A stretch of 64,000 bases of DNA from Ophiosphaerella korrae (GCA_028456385.1 JALNQF010000085.1:115282-179281), one strand, 5' to 3'; counted from the first letter of the stretch, positions 1 to 12,255 are shown. Program-made: numbers and translations. Notes: a model not told the origin generated them from the sequence alone.

Positions 1-259
1 CGCGTGGGCATGAGACCATTGTTGAACTTTCTGGAGCTAATGGTCACGTAAGTTCAATTGATTGTTATTGTACTGTGATTTGTGATACTGCCATGGCCAT
101 TCTGAAGGACAGGTCAAGAATGCTGTGACTGTTGACGGGAAAACCTTGATAGACCTGGGACAGGGCCAAAGCAATGCCGTGACGCCCTTTTTCCACAGGA
201 TAGAGTGGGGCAATTTGTCAGTTTGTGGTAATACAGCAGATACCTACCTAGCGTGCTAG
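1..259 (+). CDS. 3' end of an unknown protein-coding gene (partial)
   Basis: Two open segments join through a clean intron. The first runs from the window edge to base 47. A GTAAGT donor at 48 and a CAG acceptor ending at 112 define a 65-bp phase-0 intron. The second exon runs 113-259 and ends in TAG. The translated tail reads like real protein, with motifs such as TVDGKTLIDLG and FFHRIEWGNLSVCGN. I do not recognise the family. The start lies left of the window. The call rests only on splice-site quality, frame continuity and residue composition, so it could still be chance. Confidence 0.5.
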
Positions 260-1265
260 CGAACAAGGGTCGGAGAGCGAAAAGGCCGACTATTCCAGGC
301 GTCCGCTGATCGCTCGTCAGGCAGAAGCCTGCCCAGGCGGATTCGGCATCTTCGGAAGTTGTGAAACGAATATTTGCTCAATAGGTATTTGCTCATCCAG
401 CGGACGAACTTTGTTACGTTTGTCAATAGGTATAGATACTCCAACCCTATCCGGACCTGAGTCATGCAGTAAGCGACCGATCATGAGGAATTGAGCGATG
501 AGTTATTTTTGCCAAGACTAGGACAGGTTCGAGGTGGTTATGATTCAGGAAAGGCAAAGCCTCATAATTAACGTGACCTACAAAGTTGGTGGGGGGCGCC
601 GCTCGCTCGCTATCTACGTTACCATATTCGGATGTTATGAACTGAAGCTCGGAAGCATAAGAGGACGCCATACGTTTTCATCCCTGTAAGAATGCTGTCA
701 ACCGGAGCTCGGTAACAGAAGATGCAGTACTAATCCAGGAACAACGTCTTCGGGCAATTGTCAGAAGGCCCTAATCTATCCACAAACATGGCATGAAACA
801 ACCGAATGCAGCCCGCCGAGATAGGCAACCCGTAGTCAGGATGAGCCGTTTTGACTCATCATTGCACCGCAAGTTTTGGTCCGTGGTCACGCACCGAGTA
901 CCAAACAGCAAAAAACTAGCAAGCTTTTTGCTGAATGGGGTTGAACACGGGAGTTTGATTGGTCTGCCCAGTTTCTTGGATATGCGCCATTCCATCATAC
1001 CTTTACTGTTCTCAGCATCGGAAGGAGCCGGCCCTACTTATTCCCGGCCGTACCTAGTCAGTAAACAATTAACCAAGATTTGAAGGGCCATCGGCCTCTC
1101 CTTCGAATTCTGTTTATATCTGTTTTCGTATACGTTGCTTCCATTCCTCTCGTTTCTCGCTTTCCTACTCTGCGAGGCGCAGTGTCTCGGATACTACCCA
1201 CTGCACTACGACCTAGAAATAACCGAACAGAGTGCACCCTGCGTCGTCAGCGCCTAGCACTCATC
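260..1265. other. Gene-free stretch upstream of the ABC transporter
   Basis: About 1 kb between the left-edge gene and the transporter start. Short open frames on both strands lack ATG context, homology or splice structure. It should hold the transporter promoter. I could not identify a specific binding site. Confidence 0.5.
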
Positions 1266-4200
1266 ATGGATAACTCAAACGTCCCGCCAGAAACTTCAAC
1301 GGTTCGCGAAGAGAATAGAAGCAAGACATACGAGGCGACCCATCCAGAACACAGTCACGCCAAAATCGACAATGGAAGCGTTGAGACCACCTCAACTGAC
1401 GACATCACAGCTCGCAATTCGCACCAGTTTAGCGAATTGGGCTTCACCAATGTCTTGGGCGGAGTTGATGTTCATCGCGCCGAGGCCGACTTCGCAGAGC
1501 TATCCAAGGAGCTTTCTCAGACAAGCAACATATCGCGCAGGCTGAGTCGTGCTCAAAGTCGCCAAGTCCGTAATAACCATACCAAAACAGATGTCGAGAA
1601 GAATGCCGGTACGAGCTCAGATGACTCTTCCGAAGAACCATTTGACCTAGAGAAGACGCTACGAGGTACGCGTGATGAAGAAGAAGCTGCTGGTATCAAG
1701 TCGAAACGCATTGGCGTTGTGTGGGAGAATTTGACGGTTTCTGGTCTTGGTGGCGTCAAGAACTACGCCAAAACTTTCCCGGATGCCTTTATATCCTTCT
1801 TCAACGTTTTTGAGACCGTCCAAACCCTGTTAGGTTTAGGCAAGAAGGGCAAAGAGTTCAATATCTTGAAAGATTTCAAGGGTGTTGCGAAACCAGGGGA
1901 GATGGTACTCGTTCTGGGGAAGCCTGGAAGTGGATGCACAACATTTCTCAAGGTTATCAGCAACCAACGTTACGGATATACCAATGTCAACGGGAAGGTA
2001 CTTTATGGGCCTTTCGACGCCGACTTTTTTGAGAAGAGGTATCGTGGGGAGGCGGTCTACTGTGAGGAAGAGGAGAACCACCACCCCACTCTGACCGTCG
2101 GTCAGACACTCGATTTCGCACTCGAGACAAAGGTACCAGGCAAGCGACCCGCTGGTCTTTCTAGGAAAGAGTTTAAGCGGAAGGTCATCGATCGTATGCT
2201 AAAAATGTTCAACATTGGGCATACGAGGGATACGATTGTTGGAAATCCATTCGTCAGGGGAATCAGTGGAGGAGAGCGCAAGCGAGTTTCCATTGCCGAG
2301 ACAATGGTTACAGGTGCATCAGTCGTGTCATGGGATAACTCAACTCGTGGCCTAGATGCATCCACAGCCGTTGACTATGCTCGCTCCCTCCGAGTATTGA
2401 CAGATATCTACAAGGTCACGACTTTCGTATCCCTGTACCAAGCCTCTGAGAACATCTACAAATGCTTTGACAAGGTCCTTGTTATTGATAATGGTCGCCA
2501 GGTGTATTTTGGTCCTGCAAACTCTGCGCGAGCGTATTTTGAAGGGCTCGGATTTCTGGAAAAACCCCGTCAAACAACGCCTGATTATCTCACAGGCTGT
2601 ACGGATCCATTTGAGCGTGAATATAAACCAGGCCTGACCGAGAAAGACATGCTGTCCACTCCTGATGCCCTTGTTGAAGCCTTCAACAACTCAGAAGTTG
2701 CAGCACAGCTGGCTGCTGAGACCGCTGAGTACCATGCACGCATGGACGAAGAAAAACATGTGTATGATGATTTTCAAACTGCAGTAAAGGAAAGTAAGCG
2801 CCACGCACCTAAAAAATCTGTTTACTCGATTCCTTTCTACCTTCAATTATGGGCTTTAGCCAAACGCCAATTTCTACTCAAGTGGCAGGATAAGATCGGT
2901 CTTGCTGTTTCTTGGTTTACGTCAATTGCTATCGCTATAATCACTGGTACGGTCTGGCTTGATCTTCCCAAAACGAGTAACGGTGCCTTTACCCGAGGTG
3001 GTGTATTGTTCATCGCTCTATTGTTCAATGCTTTCCAGGCCTTTTCTGAACTTGCTTCGACCATGATAGGGCGTCCCATTATTAACAAGCACCGTGCTTT
3101 CTCGTTCCATCGTCCTTCAGCCCTCTGGATCGCGCAGATTGGAGTTGATTTACTGTTCTCCGCGGTACAGATTATGGCTTTTTCCATCATCGTATATTTC
3201 ATGACGAATCTTGTCCGGGATGCAGGAGCATTTTTCACCTTCTACCTTATGATTGTTACAGGGTATTTGGCAATGACCCTATTCTTTCGAACAGTTGGTT
3301 GTCTGTGTCCCGACTTTGACGTCGCTATCCGGCTTGCAGCTACGATCATTACGCTCCTTGTTCTGACATCCGGTTATCTCATTCAGTGGCAATCCGAGCA
3401 AGTATGGCTGCGATGGATTTTCTATATCAATGCACTTGGTTTGGGCTTCTCCGCACTCATGATGAACGAGTTCAAGGGCTTAGATCTTACATGCGCCGGA
3501 AATAACATCATCCCGTCTGGCCCAGGCTATAATGATATCAATGCTCAGGTTTGCACATTGCCAGGAAGTCGAGGAGGAACCACTATCGTAGCCGGCGCTG
3601 ACTACATTAATACTTCATTTACATACGACCCGAAGGACCTGTGGAGGAATTGGGGAATCATGGTTGTTCTCATTGTCAGCTTTCTACTCGCAAACGCTTT
3701 CCTAGGCGAATTTGTCAAGTGGGGTGCCGGCGGTCGCACCGTCACATTCTTCGTCAAGGAAAATAAAGAACTCCAAGACCTCAATGCTAAACTGGTTGAG
3801 AAACGGGATAGGCGAAATAAGAAGGAAGAACGAACCGAAGATAGCTCAAACCTCAACATCACATCCAAGGCTGTCCTTACCTGGGAGGATCTCTGCTATG
3901 ACGTACCAGTGCCATCGGGGCAATTGAGACTTCTCAAGAACATATACGGATATGTCAAGCCTGGACAGCTCACAGCTTTGATGGGTGCATCTGGTGCTGG
4001 AAAGACCACGCTTCTCGATGTATTGGCAAACCGTAAAAATATTGGCGTCATCGGTGGCGACAAATTTGTTGATGGTAAAGCACCTGGTATCGCCTTTCAA
4101 CGAGGAACTGCCTACGCTGAACAGCTCGATGTCCATGAGCCTGCTACAACCGTCCGTGAAGCCCTCCGATTCTCTGCCGATTTGCGTCAACCCTTCGAGA

Positions 4201-5869
4201 CACCTCAAGCAGAAAAGTATGCATATGTTGAGGAAGTTATCGCATTATTGGAGATGGAGGATATTGCAGATGCTATCATTGGAGATCCCGAGACAGGTCT
4301 TGCTGTTGAACAACGTAAACGTGTCACAATTGGTGTTGAGCTGGCATCTAAGCCCGAATTACTCCTATTCTTGGACGAGCCTACATCGGGCCTCGACTCA
4401 CAGAGCGCTTTCAACATCGTTCGCTTCCTACGCAAGCTGGCCGCTGCTGGTCAGGCTATTTTGTGCACGATTCATCAGCCGAATTCTGCCCTTTTCGAGA
4501 ATTTTGACCGCTTATTGCTCCTTCAACGTGGCGGCCAATGCGTCTACTTCGGCGACATCGGAAAAGACGCACACGTTCTCATCGATTACTTTCGCCGTCA
4601 TGGAGCTGATTGCCCTCCATCTGCAAACCCTGCAGAATGGATGCTCGATGCCATTGGCGCTGGTTCTACTCATCGCATAGGTGACCGAGATTGGGCTGAT
4701 GTGTGGGCTGGCTCTGAAGAATTTGCGGAGGTAAAGAGTCATATTACTCAGGTTAAGGAAGAACGCATGGCTGAGGTTGGATCCGCTGAGCCTGTCGCAC
4801 AAAAAGAGTACGCCACACCATTGTCCTTCCAGATCAAGAAAGTCGTCGCGCGTCAAAACCTCAGCTTCTGGAGGACGCCCAATTACGGATTTACTCGTCT
4901 TTTTAATCACGTCATCATCGCCTTACTCACTGGTCTCATGTATCTGCAGCTGGATAATTCCCGGTCATCATTGCAATATCGCGTCTTTATCATCTTCCAG
5001 GTTACAGTTCTTCCCGCTCTCATCCTAGCTCAAGTTGAGCCTAAATACCAAACTGCGAGGATGGTAGGTAAACCTGTATCTTGACCACCAAACGCGATTA
5101 TTAACAAGTATAGATATCGTTCCGCGAGCAAATGGCCAAGGCATACAAAACGTTTCCTTTCGCACTCTCGATGGTCATTGCGGAAACGCCATACAGCATT
5201 CTTTGTGCCGTTTTCTTCTTCATCCCACTATACTATATTCCCGGCTTCAACTCCGAATCTTCTCGCGCTGGTTACCAATTCTTCATCATCCTCGTCACTG
5301 AACTCTTCTCTGTCACGCTAGCTCAAGCCATCGGAGCATTGACACCCACACCCTTCATAGCGTCGTACTTGAACCCATTTGTAAGCATACCATTCTCATA
5401 TACATAGTCATTCTATAACTGACATGTCTCTAAACAGATCATCATCATATTTTCACTGTTCTGCGGTGTCACTATCCCCAAACCACTGATTCCCAAATTT
5501 TGGCGTGTTTGGTTGTACGAGCTCAATCCATTCACACGCTTAATCGGTGGCATGATCGTTACCGAACTTCACGACAGGCCCGTTGTTTGCACATCCGGCG
5601 AATTCAATCGATTCCGGGCTCCAAGCGGCCAGGACTGTGGAGCTTACATGAAAGATTTTTTCAGCAGAGGTGCACCAGGTTACATTCTGGACAATGCCAC
5701 CGATATGTGCAGCTACTGCGCTTACAAAGTCGGCGACGAATTCTACCAACCTCTTGGATATGAATTTGGCAACCGATGGAGGGATTTCGGCATCTTTACC
5801 GCCTTCATTGGTAGCAACCTTATCATCCTCTTCCTCGCGGCGAAATTCCTCAACTTCAATCACCGGTGA
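1266..5869 (+). CDS. PDR-type (ABCG) multidrug/fungitoxicant efflux transporter
   Basis: A full-size ABC transporter of the pleiotropic drug resistance family, likely in the plasma membrane and exporting hydrophobic compounds using ATP. Exons are 1266-5063, 5114-5380 and 5438-5869 (introns of 50 and 57 bp, both phase 0), giving 1498 aa, normal for the family. The reading frame is open further upstream, but 1266 is its first ATG. Order is NBD-TMD-NBD-TMD. NBD1 has the degenerate fungal Walker A GKPGSGCTT (about residue 217), signature ISGGERKR (about 331) and a Walker B reading SWDN. NBD2 has the canonical GASGAGKTT (about 906), a degenerate signature VEQRKR (about 1014) and FLDEPTSGLD. This asymmetry is normal for fungal PDR proteins. 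Membrane blocks lie at about 524-815 and 1195-1498. The substrate cannot be told from sequence. Confidence 0.95.
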
Positions 5870-7282
5870 GAGAATTGTGATCTCTGTGACAATCTCCTAC
5901 TGCAGAAGTAGGAATAGAGTATGCCAATATGAGCTGGCAAAGTCTTGGCCCACCAATCGCGTGGCTGTATGCTCATTATGTCACACGCGGTATGTCTCGC
6001 AACATAGTGTTGCGAATTTCGCGCAAATTTATTTCTCTGTTGTCGTTTTTCTTCCAGGACAAAACAAGCGAGCTCTACTTTGATCGAACCCTAAAAAAAT
6101 AAAATAATACCAAAAAAAAAGTGTTCTAAGCTATGGAAGAGCTAGCTTGCGTCGGGCCAAGGTGGGCAGCAATAGTAGCATATATATGTATAGAATAGTA
6201 TAAGCACCCACTGCGCTGGCGGTGCACTTGGTCGCTATGGAAAGATTGTAATTATCATGCAACATATGTAGTCCATCATCTTCACATGAAGTATCTATTA
6301 ATTATAAACTGGCGCAATAAAGTCGCAGCTCGACCAAAGTGAATGAGTGTATCAATGACTTAATTCTCATTCAACGAAAACGAGGCAGCTAATCAATTTT
6401 TTCAATTTAGCACCAGGAACTGACTTCGGTCCCCTTATTGATAGCTAAACGATAGAGAGGGATTGAGAAATCATCTGGGGGTGTCTCAGTGGTCCTAGAA
6501 ACTCTTAAATTACCGTTTACGGAAAACGTGCATCCGAATTCGATTATCATTATTAAAAAAGATAGTGAGACACGAATTAAGGGGATAACTAGTCAGCATT
6601 AGAAGATTAAGCCCGTTCTCTGAAGACAGGCGCTACAATACGCACCTGATGACAATCGATGACCGTTACCCGCGGACGCGCCGCTTGTTAACGAAGCAAT
6701 GCAAGAAACACAACTTGTCCACACCGCTGGGACCTAACAAGACGATCTTAGTTAGGCAGTCGTACATGCTCCCAAGCTCCTTCACAGTGAGCATAAGATT
6801 TAGCCATTTAGTGCCGCTTGTACCTACCCGTGCCGACGCCTCACCGGTTTTCGTCGAATCTGACAGTCGACCACAGGGTTACTTGGCATATGCACGTGTA
6901 CGGCCCCAGGCGTTTCGACACTAGTTCTGAATGGCTAGGTTCTATTACGATGGAAAGTAGAGCTTGGTCCCAAGACGACGAATGATTGCACCAACAAGAG
7001 TGTTACGCGTACATATGACTCAGGTTGCTGTGATTTGCCATCGCTGTTCGACGCCCTGATCTATTGACTAACTGTGCAAGTGCTCCATGATGGGCGCAGC
7101 CTTGGGTTGCACGAACGCACAGCCACCCCGCACCGCCCCCAGACGGCCTTCAGCAGGACAAGCACTTGCTATTTGATAGCACGACAACATAAATCGATCA
7201 GCTACTATATCCTGCGCATTTCTCATTCACTAATTCGCACGTTCGTCTTCTTTTCTATTCAGCTCGTTACTGTCGGCTTACA
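5870..7282. other. Gene-free stretch between ABC transporter and HET fragment
   Basis: About 1.4 kb. An open frame at 6649-6924 has no recognisable domain and poor composition. The first part is the transporter 3' UTR. I see no tRNA, repeat or transposon end here. Confidence 0.45.
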
Positions 7283-7558
7283 ATGCACCTTTTGAAGATC
7301 GACGATCTCGACCGTGACGTTTTCAGCCTTGTCGACTTCGACGATGGAAGGTATGTCGCGAAGTACGCCATCCTATCTCACACATGGGGAGAAGAATCTG
7401 AGGAGGTCACATTTCAGGAGATGAAGACTTTCAAGAAAATGAACGATATCTTGAAGAGCCAAGTCACAACAAAACCTGGCTTTCAAAAAATCCGCTTCTG
7501 CGCAGAGCAAGCCAAGGCAGACAGACTTAACTATTTTTGGGTGGACACCTGCTGCACT
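7283..7558 (+). pseudogene. HET domain gene, N-terminal half (interrupted)
   Basis: The first 92 residues match the start of a HET-E/HET-D style heterokaryon-incompatibility domain: YAILSHTWG near residues 32-40, an EEVTFQEM stretch, a KIRFC block and then FWVDTCC. In the family the next residues are CIDK followed by a helix ending SMFRWYQNA. Here sequence similarity stops right after the second Cys codon (about base 7555), and the frame runs on as unrelated sequence to a stop at 7768. The expected continuation is found about 6.1 kb downstream at about 13710. Both halves are free of stops. HET domains trigger regulated cell death when unlike fungal individuals fuse. Alone this half should be non-functional. 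Confidence 0.75.
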
Positions 7559-7713
7559 ATACAGACCCACCACCGACGACAGTGCCCTACGAAAATGGTG
7601 GCATATGCCGCCGAAAACGGCGGGAATTGTCACCTAGCTTTTAAATACCGAACTAGTCAAATGAAGCATTATCTCCCTACTCGGTTATCTTTTGTCTGGG
7701 CATCTTTGTTCCA

Positions 7714-7735
7714 CTCTCTCTCTCTCTCTCTCTCT
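7714..7735. repeat. (CT)n microsatellite
   Basis: About eleven uninterrupted CT dinucleotides within the inserted sequence, just after the broken HET half. Confidence 0.9.
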
Positions 7736-7852
7736 AATGATAAACCTGATCATGCAAAGGGGGGCTGAAATCAGGTCGTCTAGTCAGTGGCTTAGCTTAC
7801 TCTGAGCACTTAACCGGATTGGGAGTATCAACAAGGCAGATTTAACCGGGGA

Positions 7853-8955
7853 ATAGCGCCTTACCTCAGAAGCTCAGACCTCCCGCGTCGAAGGGCGCTA
7901 GGCCGGTTCCGGAGGAACCACTCCGTAGGAGGTCTGAGCACGGAGCCGAGATTTGGGAGAGGTTTGCAGCGAAAATATCGCAAACTCACCAACTTCGAGG
8001 CTTCGTAACTATAGCACAACAATCTACTTTTACATTATTCAACATAGAAAAATATTCCAATATATCTGAAAAAATTCACTTTCGAAAGAAGGAAAATATT
8101 GAAATAGGTTTAGCCAAATAATCGCGTAAAATGTTTGATTGAGACTACGCTACTATTGAAACGCGTTAGTAACACATTTAGAACATGTTGCCAACATGTT
8201 TTCATACAAGAGTGGCGGCCATGTTTGGCGATTGTAAAACACGTTTGAAACACGTTTCTTTCAGCTTGCCATCCGTTTTGTTCATTACCTTTATATTATA
8301 TCAATGTAGTATAATAATAAAAATACCAATAGCTAATAGACTACACGGTAACCCTTTGTATAGGTAATTATTAAATATAATATAAACGTACTATGTGTCT
8401 GGAGGTAGAAAGATGGGGTATATCAGAACGTGGTGCCAAGTTAAGGCGTGGATGAGAGTGCGAAATCAGGTCTTTGGTACATCACTTCTATACTATATCA
8501 ACGTAGTATAATAATAAAATTGGGATGGAAAGATTCGCATTAAAAATATCTAGATCACCTGAGGCTTCGATTTTTGATTTAAATCATAAGGCGTTGAGAA
8601 ATTCGAAATTTAGCCTTTTTTGGGTCTTCAAGTTAACGTAAAGCTGGACTGTATCATTCAAAAATCTTAGGTACATCACTTCTATATTATAACAACGCTG
8701 CATCATATTATTATATGGATTTTTGAAATCGCGAGACAAATATCTAGAAACTCTGAGGCTTAGATTTTTTATTTATTTTTTATAGCGTTGATAAATCTCA
8801 TCCAAAGTTGGCCTTGGCGCGATTTTTGACACTTTTTTTGTATGAGGGCTAACGTAAAGCTCAACAAATTTTCGGCTCGGTCCTCAGGCCTCCGACGTGA
8901 GAGCTGAATCAGCCACACGTGATAGGAGGCCTGAGCTTCTGAGGTAAATAGCGCC
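7853..8955. mobile_element. Non-autonomous hAT-like DNA transposon with 8-bp target duplication
   Basis: The element occupies 7861-8947 (1087 bp). Its ends are inverted repeats of about 23 bp with one mismatch. The left end starts TTACCTCAGAAGCTCAG and the right end finishes CTGAGCTTCTGAGGTAA. Directly outside both ends is the same 8-mer, ATAGCGCC (7853-7860 and 8948-8955), a perfect target-site duplication of hAT length. A second, subterminal inverted repeat pairs about 7925-7955 with about 8868-8898 (GGAGG-CTGAG and CGAGCCGA blocks). No transposase frame exists inside, so it would need an enzyme supplied in trans. The interior is AT-rich and holds a roughly 190-bp tandem repeat. Superfamily assignment rests on the 8-bp duplication. 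The TIR sequence is not one I recognise. Confidence 0.85.
8480..8862. repeat. Two degenerate ~190-bp tandem units inside the hAT-like element
   Basis: Unit one starts near 8480 (ACATCACTTCTATACTATAT) and unit two near 8671 (ACATCACTTCTATATTATA). Both continue through a CTAGA-CTGAGGCTT block, a GCGTTGA-AAAT block, a GCC-TT block and end near TAACGTAAAGCT (8634 and 8850). A weaker partial unit starts near 8290. The copies are clearly diverged. Confidence 0.7.
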
Positions 8956-8960
8956 AACCA

Positions 8961-8998
8961 GCGTGAGCGATGAGTAAGCAGCCTGAGCTGTGGCTGAG
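8961..8998 (+). repeat. 38-bp direct repeat, left copy
   Basis: This 38-bp segment, starting GCGTGAGC and ending GTGGCTGAG, recurs in the same orientation at 12960-12997 with two mismatches. The two copies bracket the patatin-HET gene and the TPR remnant. The repeat abuts the target duplication of the hAT-like element, so the element inserted next to an older repeat. Confidence 0.8.
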
Positions 8999-9585
8999 GT
9001 AGCCTGAGTTTACCTCCACGATTCTTCCCTTACCTGAGCATAGCATACAAGCTACTATTAGATCTAATGCTAAGCTACCCAACGAGAAAGAACTTTTCCC
9101 TTCATATGTTCTAAGTCTTACAGAAGGTCTCGATGCCGAGGGCCGCGCGATCCAGCCATCAGAGCGGGGATCGGTTCTGCAACACAAGCGAGATTTTGCG
9201 GCTTACCTAGTTGGAAATTTCCTGGCCTCGTTCATAAGTTCGGTACAGGAATACCAGGGCCATGCCGAGAATATGATGGGAAGTGGATTGGTAGGAGCTG
9301 AGACTCGGAGAATATCAATACGCGGGGTCCTCCAGAACGCGCTGACCGGTGCGTCACTACGTGGCGTGGCCGCGGGGTTATGAGCATCGTCCTCCGGGCT
9401 TCATCTTGGACTTACAGAGGTACGAAGATCGAATTTGCACGAGATAGCATGGCATGGGCTAATTCCAGACCGATAGTTTGGTAAAAATTTGTATTACGCC
9501 CATCCTCTCACTCTCACGCTTCATATTCCTTCATTTGAGTTGGCCACCTTTTGACTGGGCTGGTTTGCTGTCGGAAACAAGGACG

Positions 9586-12209
9586 ATGAGCATGATGCCC
9601 ACATCACAGCAAAACATTGTAAACGTGGCAACCCTGCGCGGAAAAGACCACACCGTGGGTGTGCCGTTGCGCATACTGTCGCTGGATAATGGCGGTGCTC
9701 GGGGTTACTCCATGCTCATCATTCTCCAAGAGCTGATGCACAGGACGTTTGTGGAAATCGAAGGTCGCGCGCCACGACGAGCCGAGATCCCCAAGCCATG
9801 CGACCACTTCGATCTTATAGTGCGTCTAATGTGGTAATGTCTATCGCAACGACTGACGATACCTCATAGGTAGGCACCGGTACTGGCGGCTTGATCGCCA
9901 TGATGCTCGGGCGGCTCCGTCTCGACCTGGAGTCGTGCAAAGAGGTGTATATCCGACTGATGAGGCATGTCTTTGAGACGGACAAGACCATTGCCGCCGT
10001 TCCTTATAGACCTACCGTTTTCAAGGCATCTAAGCTCGAAGACGCAACCAAAGAGTTTATCCTAGAGTACACCAGGAAGGAGGATGAAGGCAACGACGAA
10101 ATTGACGAGTCAAGCGTGCAGGATTCAATCACTTCGTCCAGCCTGCTCGTGCAGCCTGGAAGTTCTAGATTGACCGGAAGGTACAGTCAGACTAGCACGA
10201 TAATACTGCATTTTTACTGAACCCAGGTGGCGCCTAGACCCGGGAATCGTGATGCCCTTCTCTATGACAGGCGAGAAAATCATACCAAAACGTACTGTTT
10301 ACCCAATCCTCAGAAGAATCAGAGCTAAGCGCTCTACAGAGCCGTCACGGCCGTCTACAAGGGCACGACCACAGATGACAAGCCGGAGCTCCTTCGCTCA
10401 TACGAATCGAGGAAGGAGAACCCGCCGGAAACGAACTGTACAATATGGGAAGCGGCTCGAGCCACGACAGCAACGGCATCCTTTTTCAAACCAATATCTA
10501 TCGGTCAAGCCGTGTTTCTGGATGAGGGAACAGGGTCGGACAACCCTGCGCCAGTAGCTCTGGACGAAGCAGTCGTCAACGAGTGGCCATGGCGTACCGT
10601 CGGTGTCTTTGTAAGTATTGGTTCGGGAAGGAGACCTGAAGGCATGGACGTTCAACAGCATCCATGGTGGCAGCAGGGATTGGTACCGCTTGGCGGAATC
10701 AATCTTGCCGAAGCACGACAAAGGATGATAGTCAAAATCAGAAAATGTGAAGAGACTCACAGGCTGATGCAGCAGCGAACCCTCGATTCCCGAGGCGTCG
10801 ATCCAGAAAATTATTTTCGTTTTAACGTGGATGTAGGGGTGGGAGAGTTTGGTATGAATGAGTGGAATCGTCTGGCAGAGATTAGCACCAATACGCGGAA
10901 ATACCTAGCTCAAGACGGCGCCCGAGAGCAAATCATCGATTCTGCTGTAAAGCTTGCTCGTATAAAGGTCATTTTGAATCGAGCGACTCATGGCATCGAT
11001 GAATCCACGGGCGATCCATGGCAATCTCCCTCCAAGCCTGAGAAGCTGATACCACATCCTGGAATAGCCGAGTTGGATTCTACGCCGCCACGGTCACTTC
11101 GCGCATCAGCGGCGCTTTACAAACCACTAGATACCTCGAAACAGCAAATAAGGCTATTCCGACTGCTGCTTCTGCAAGCGAAAAGGACACAAATTCAAGG
11201 TAAACTCGAACATTTTGACATCAGCGACTGTCCACCCTTCAGGTGTCTATCATACACTTGGGGCCGTTCAGACCAATTCGGGACGATTCTTGTCAACAAC
11301 ATTACGCTTAATATTCGAGAGAATCTCTACAACTTTCTGCACACGTGCTGGCAACTTGGGCCTGAGAAGCGCAGCAGGCTCTTTCCACAAGCTTCATCCG
11401 ATATATCCAACGATAATGGAGTTTGGCTGTGGATTGACCAAATTTGCATCGACCAATTTACGCTCTCTGAGCGAAACCACCAAGTCCAGATGATGAGCAG
11501 TATCTTCCAGCGCGCGACTGAGGTTATTGCTTGGCTGGGGAGCAGTGGGATATGCGAGTCGGCTGTTGAGGATGTCAAAGACCTGCATGGGGATGATCCT
11601 GTCATAGTTCGCTCGAATGTGCGCGATGGCTTCGTCACTGCGGGTCTTTGGCGTCGGATTTGGGTCCACCAAGAGATCCTGCTGGCAAACAAGTTGACAG
11701 TGATGGGTGGCCGCCAATGGGTTTCTTGGCCCACCGTACTGCAGAAGCGAGCGTTCCTCGAGGTCGACGCCATGTACAGCACCATGTACACGAAGGAGTT
11801 CAGAGGACTACTGGATCTTCGAAACAGCGATCATCCCGTGCGGAACCTGTCCCTTCTCGATGTTCTGGAGAAATTCAGTCGGGGAGAGTGTTCGGATGAG
11901 CGAGATCGCGTCTACGGGCTCCAGGGGCTGGTGCGTGCCGAGGAACAGGTCCAGGTCAATTACGATCTGCCGCTGGAATCCATCGTCGATAGTGTGTTTG
12001 AAAAGCTCGCGAGTTGTGATCGCGATGTGGTTCACAACGCGCGTCGGATCGCCGACATATCGCTGCTAATCGAGAGACTTTTAGTAAAGCCTGCGCAGGG
12101 CCTGGAAATTCGTTCGGATTTAATTCTGAAGATACATGACTGGAGAAAAGGCGTCGATAACGACGACGACGGCAGCGATCTAATTAGTTTGCTCACATTA
12201 AAGGGATGA
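9586..12209 (+). CDS. Patatin-like / HET domain fusion protein
   Basis: Exons 9586-9819, 9870-10180, 10238-10291 and 10340-12209 join in consistent phase to about 822 aa. Residues about 30-330 form a patatin-like phospholipase fold: LDNGGARG (oxyanion loop, about 33-40), CDHFDLI, then GTGTGG (80-85) where active patatins have GxSxG, and DEGTGSDNPAP (about 260) carrying the dyad Asp. Residue 82 is Gly, not the nucleophile Ser, so lipid hydrolysis is unlikely. A similar GTGTGG version may be general in one fungal subfamily (memory only). From about 470 a HET domain follows: LSYTWG (about 502), LWIDQICIDQ, IAWLG, GLWRRIWVHQE and ERDRVYGLQGL. No NB-ARC or NACHT segment lies between. The start could be 9478, 9586 or 9592. 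The role is inferred: non-self recognition or cell-death signalling. Confidence 0.75.
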
Positions 12210-12255
12210 TTTTCTCATCATGGTGGATTTAAGCACTCTGATTTAACTCACTAGC

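Noticed and set aside
2259..2360. Degenerate NBD1 of the ABC transporter as a loss-of-function sign
   Set aside because: Cys in Walker A and Asn in Walker B of NBD1 are normal for fungal PDR transporters.
6649..6924. 91-codon plus-strand frame
   Set aside because: No domain, no splice partner, and composition like random sequence.
10249..10557. 102-codon plus-strand frame overlapping the patatin gene
   Set aside because: It is an out-of-frame reading across two introns. The patatin motifs (YKGT, RSYESRKE) lie in the other frame.
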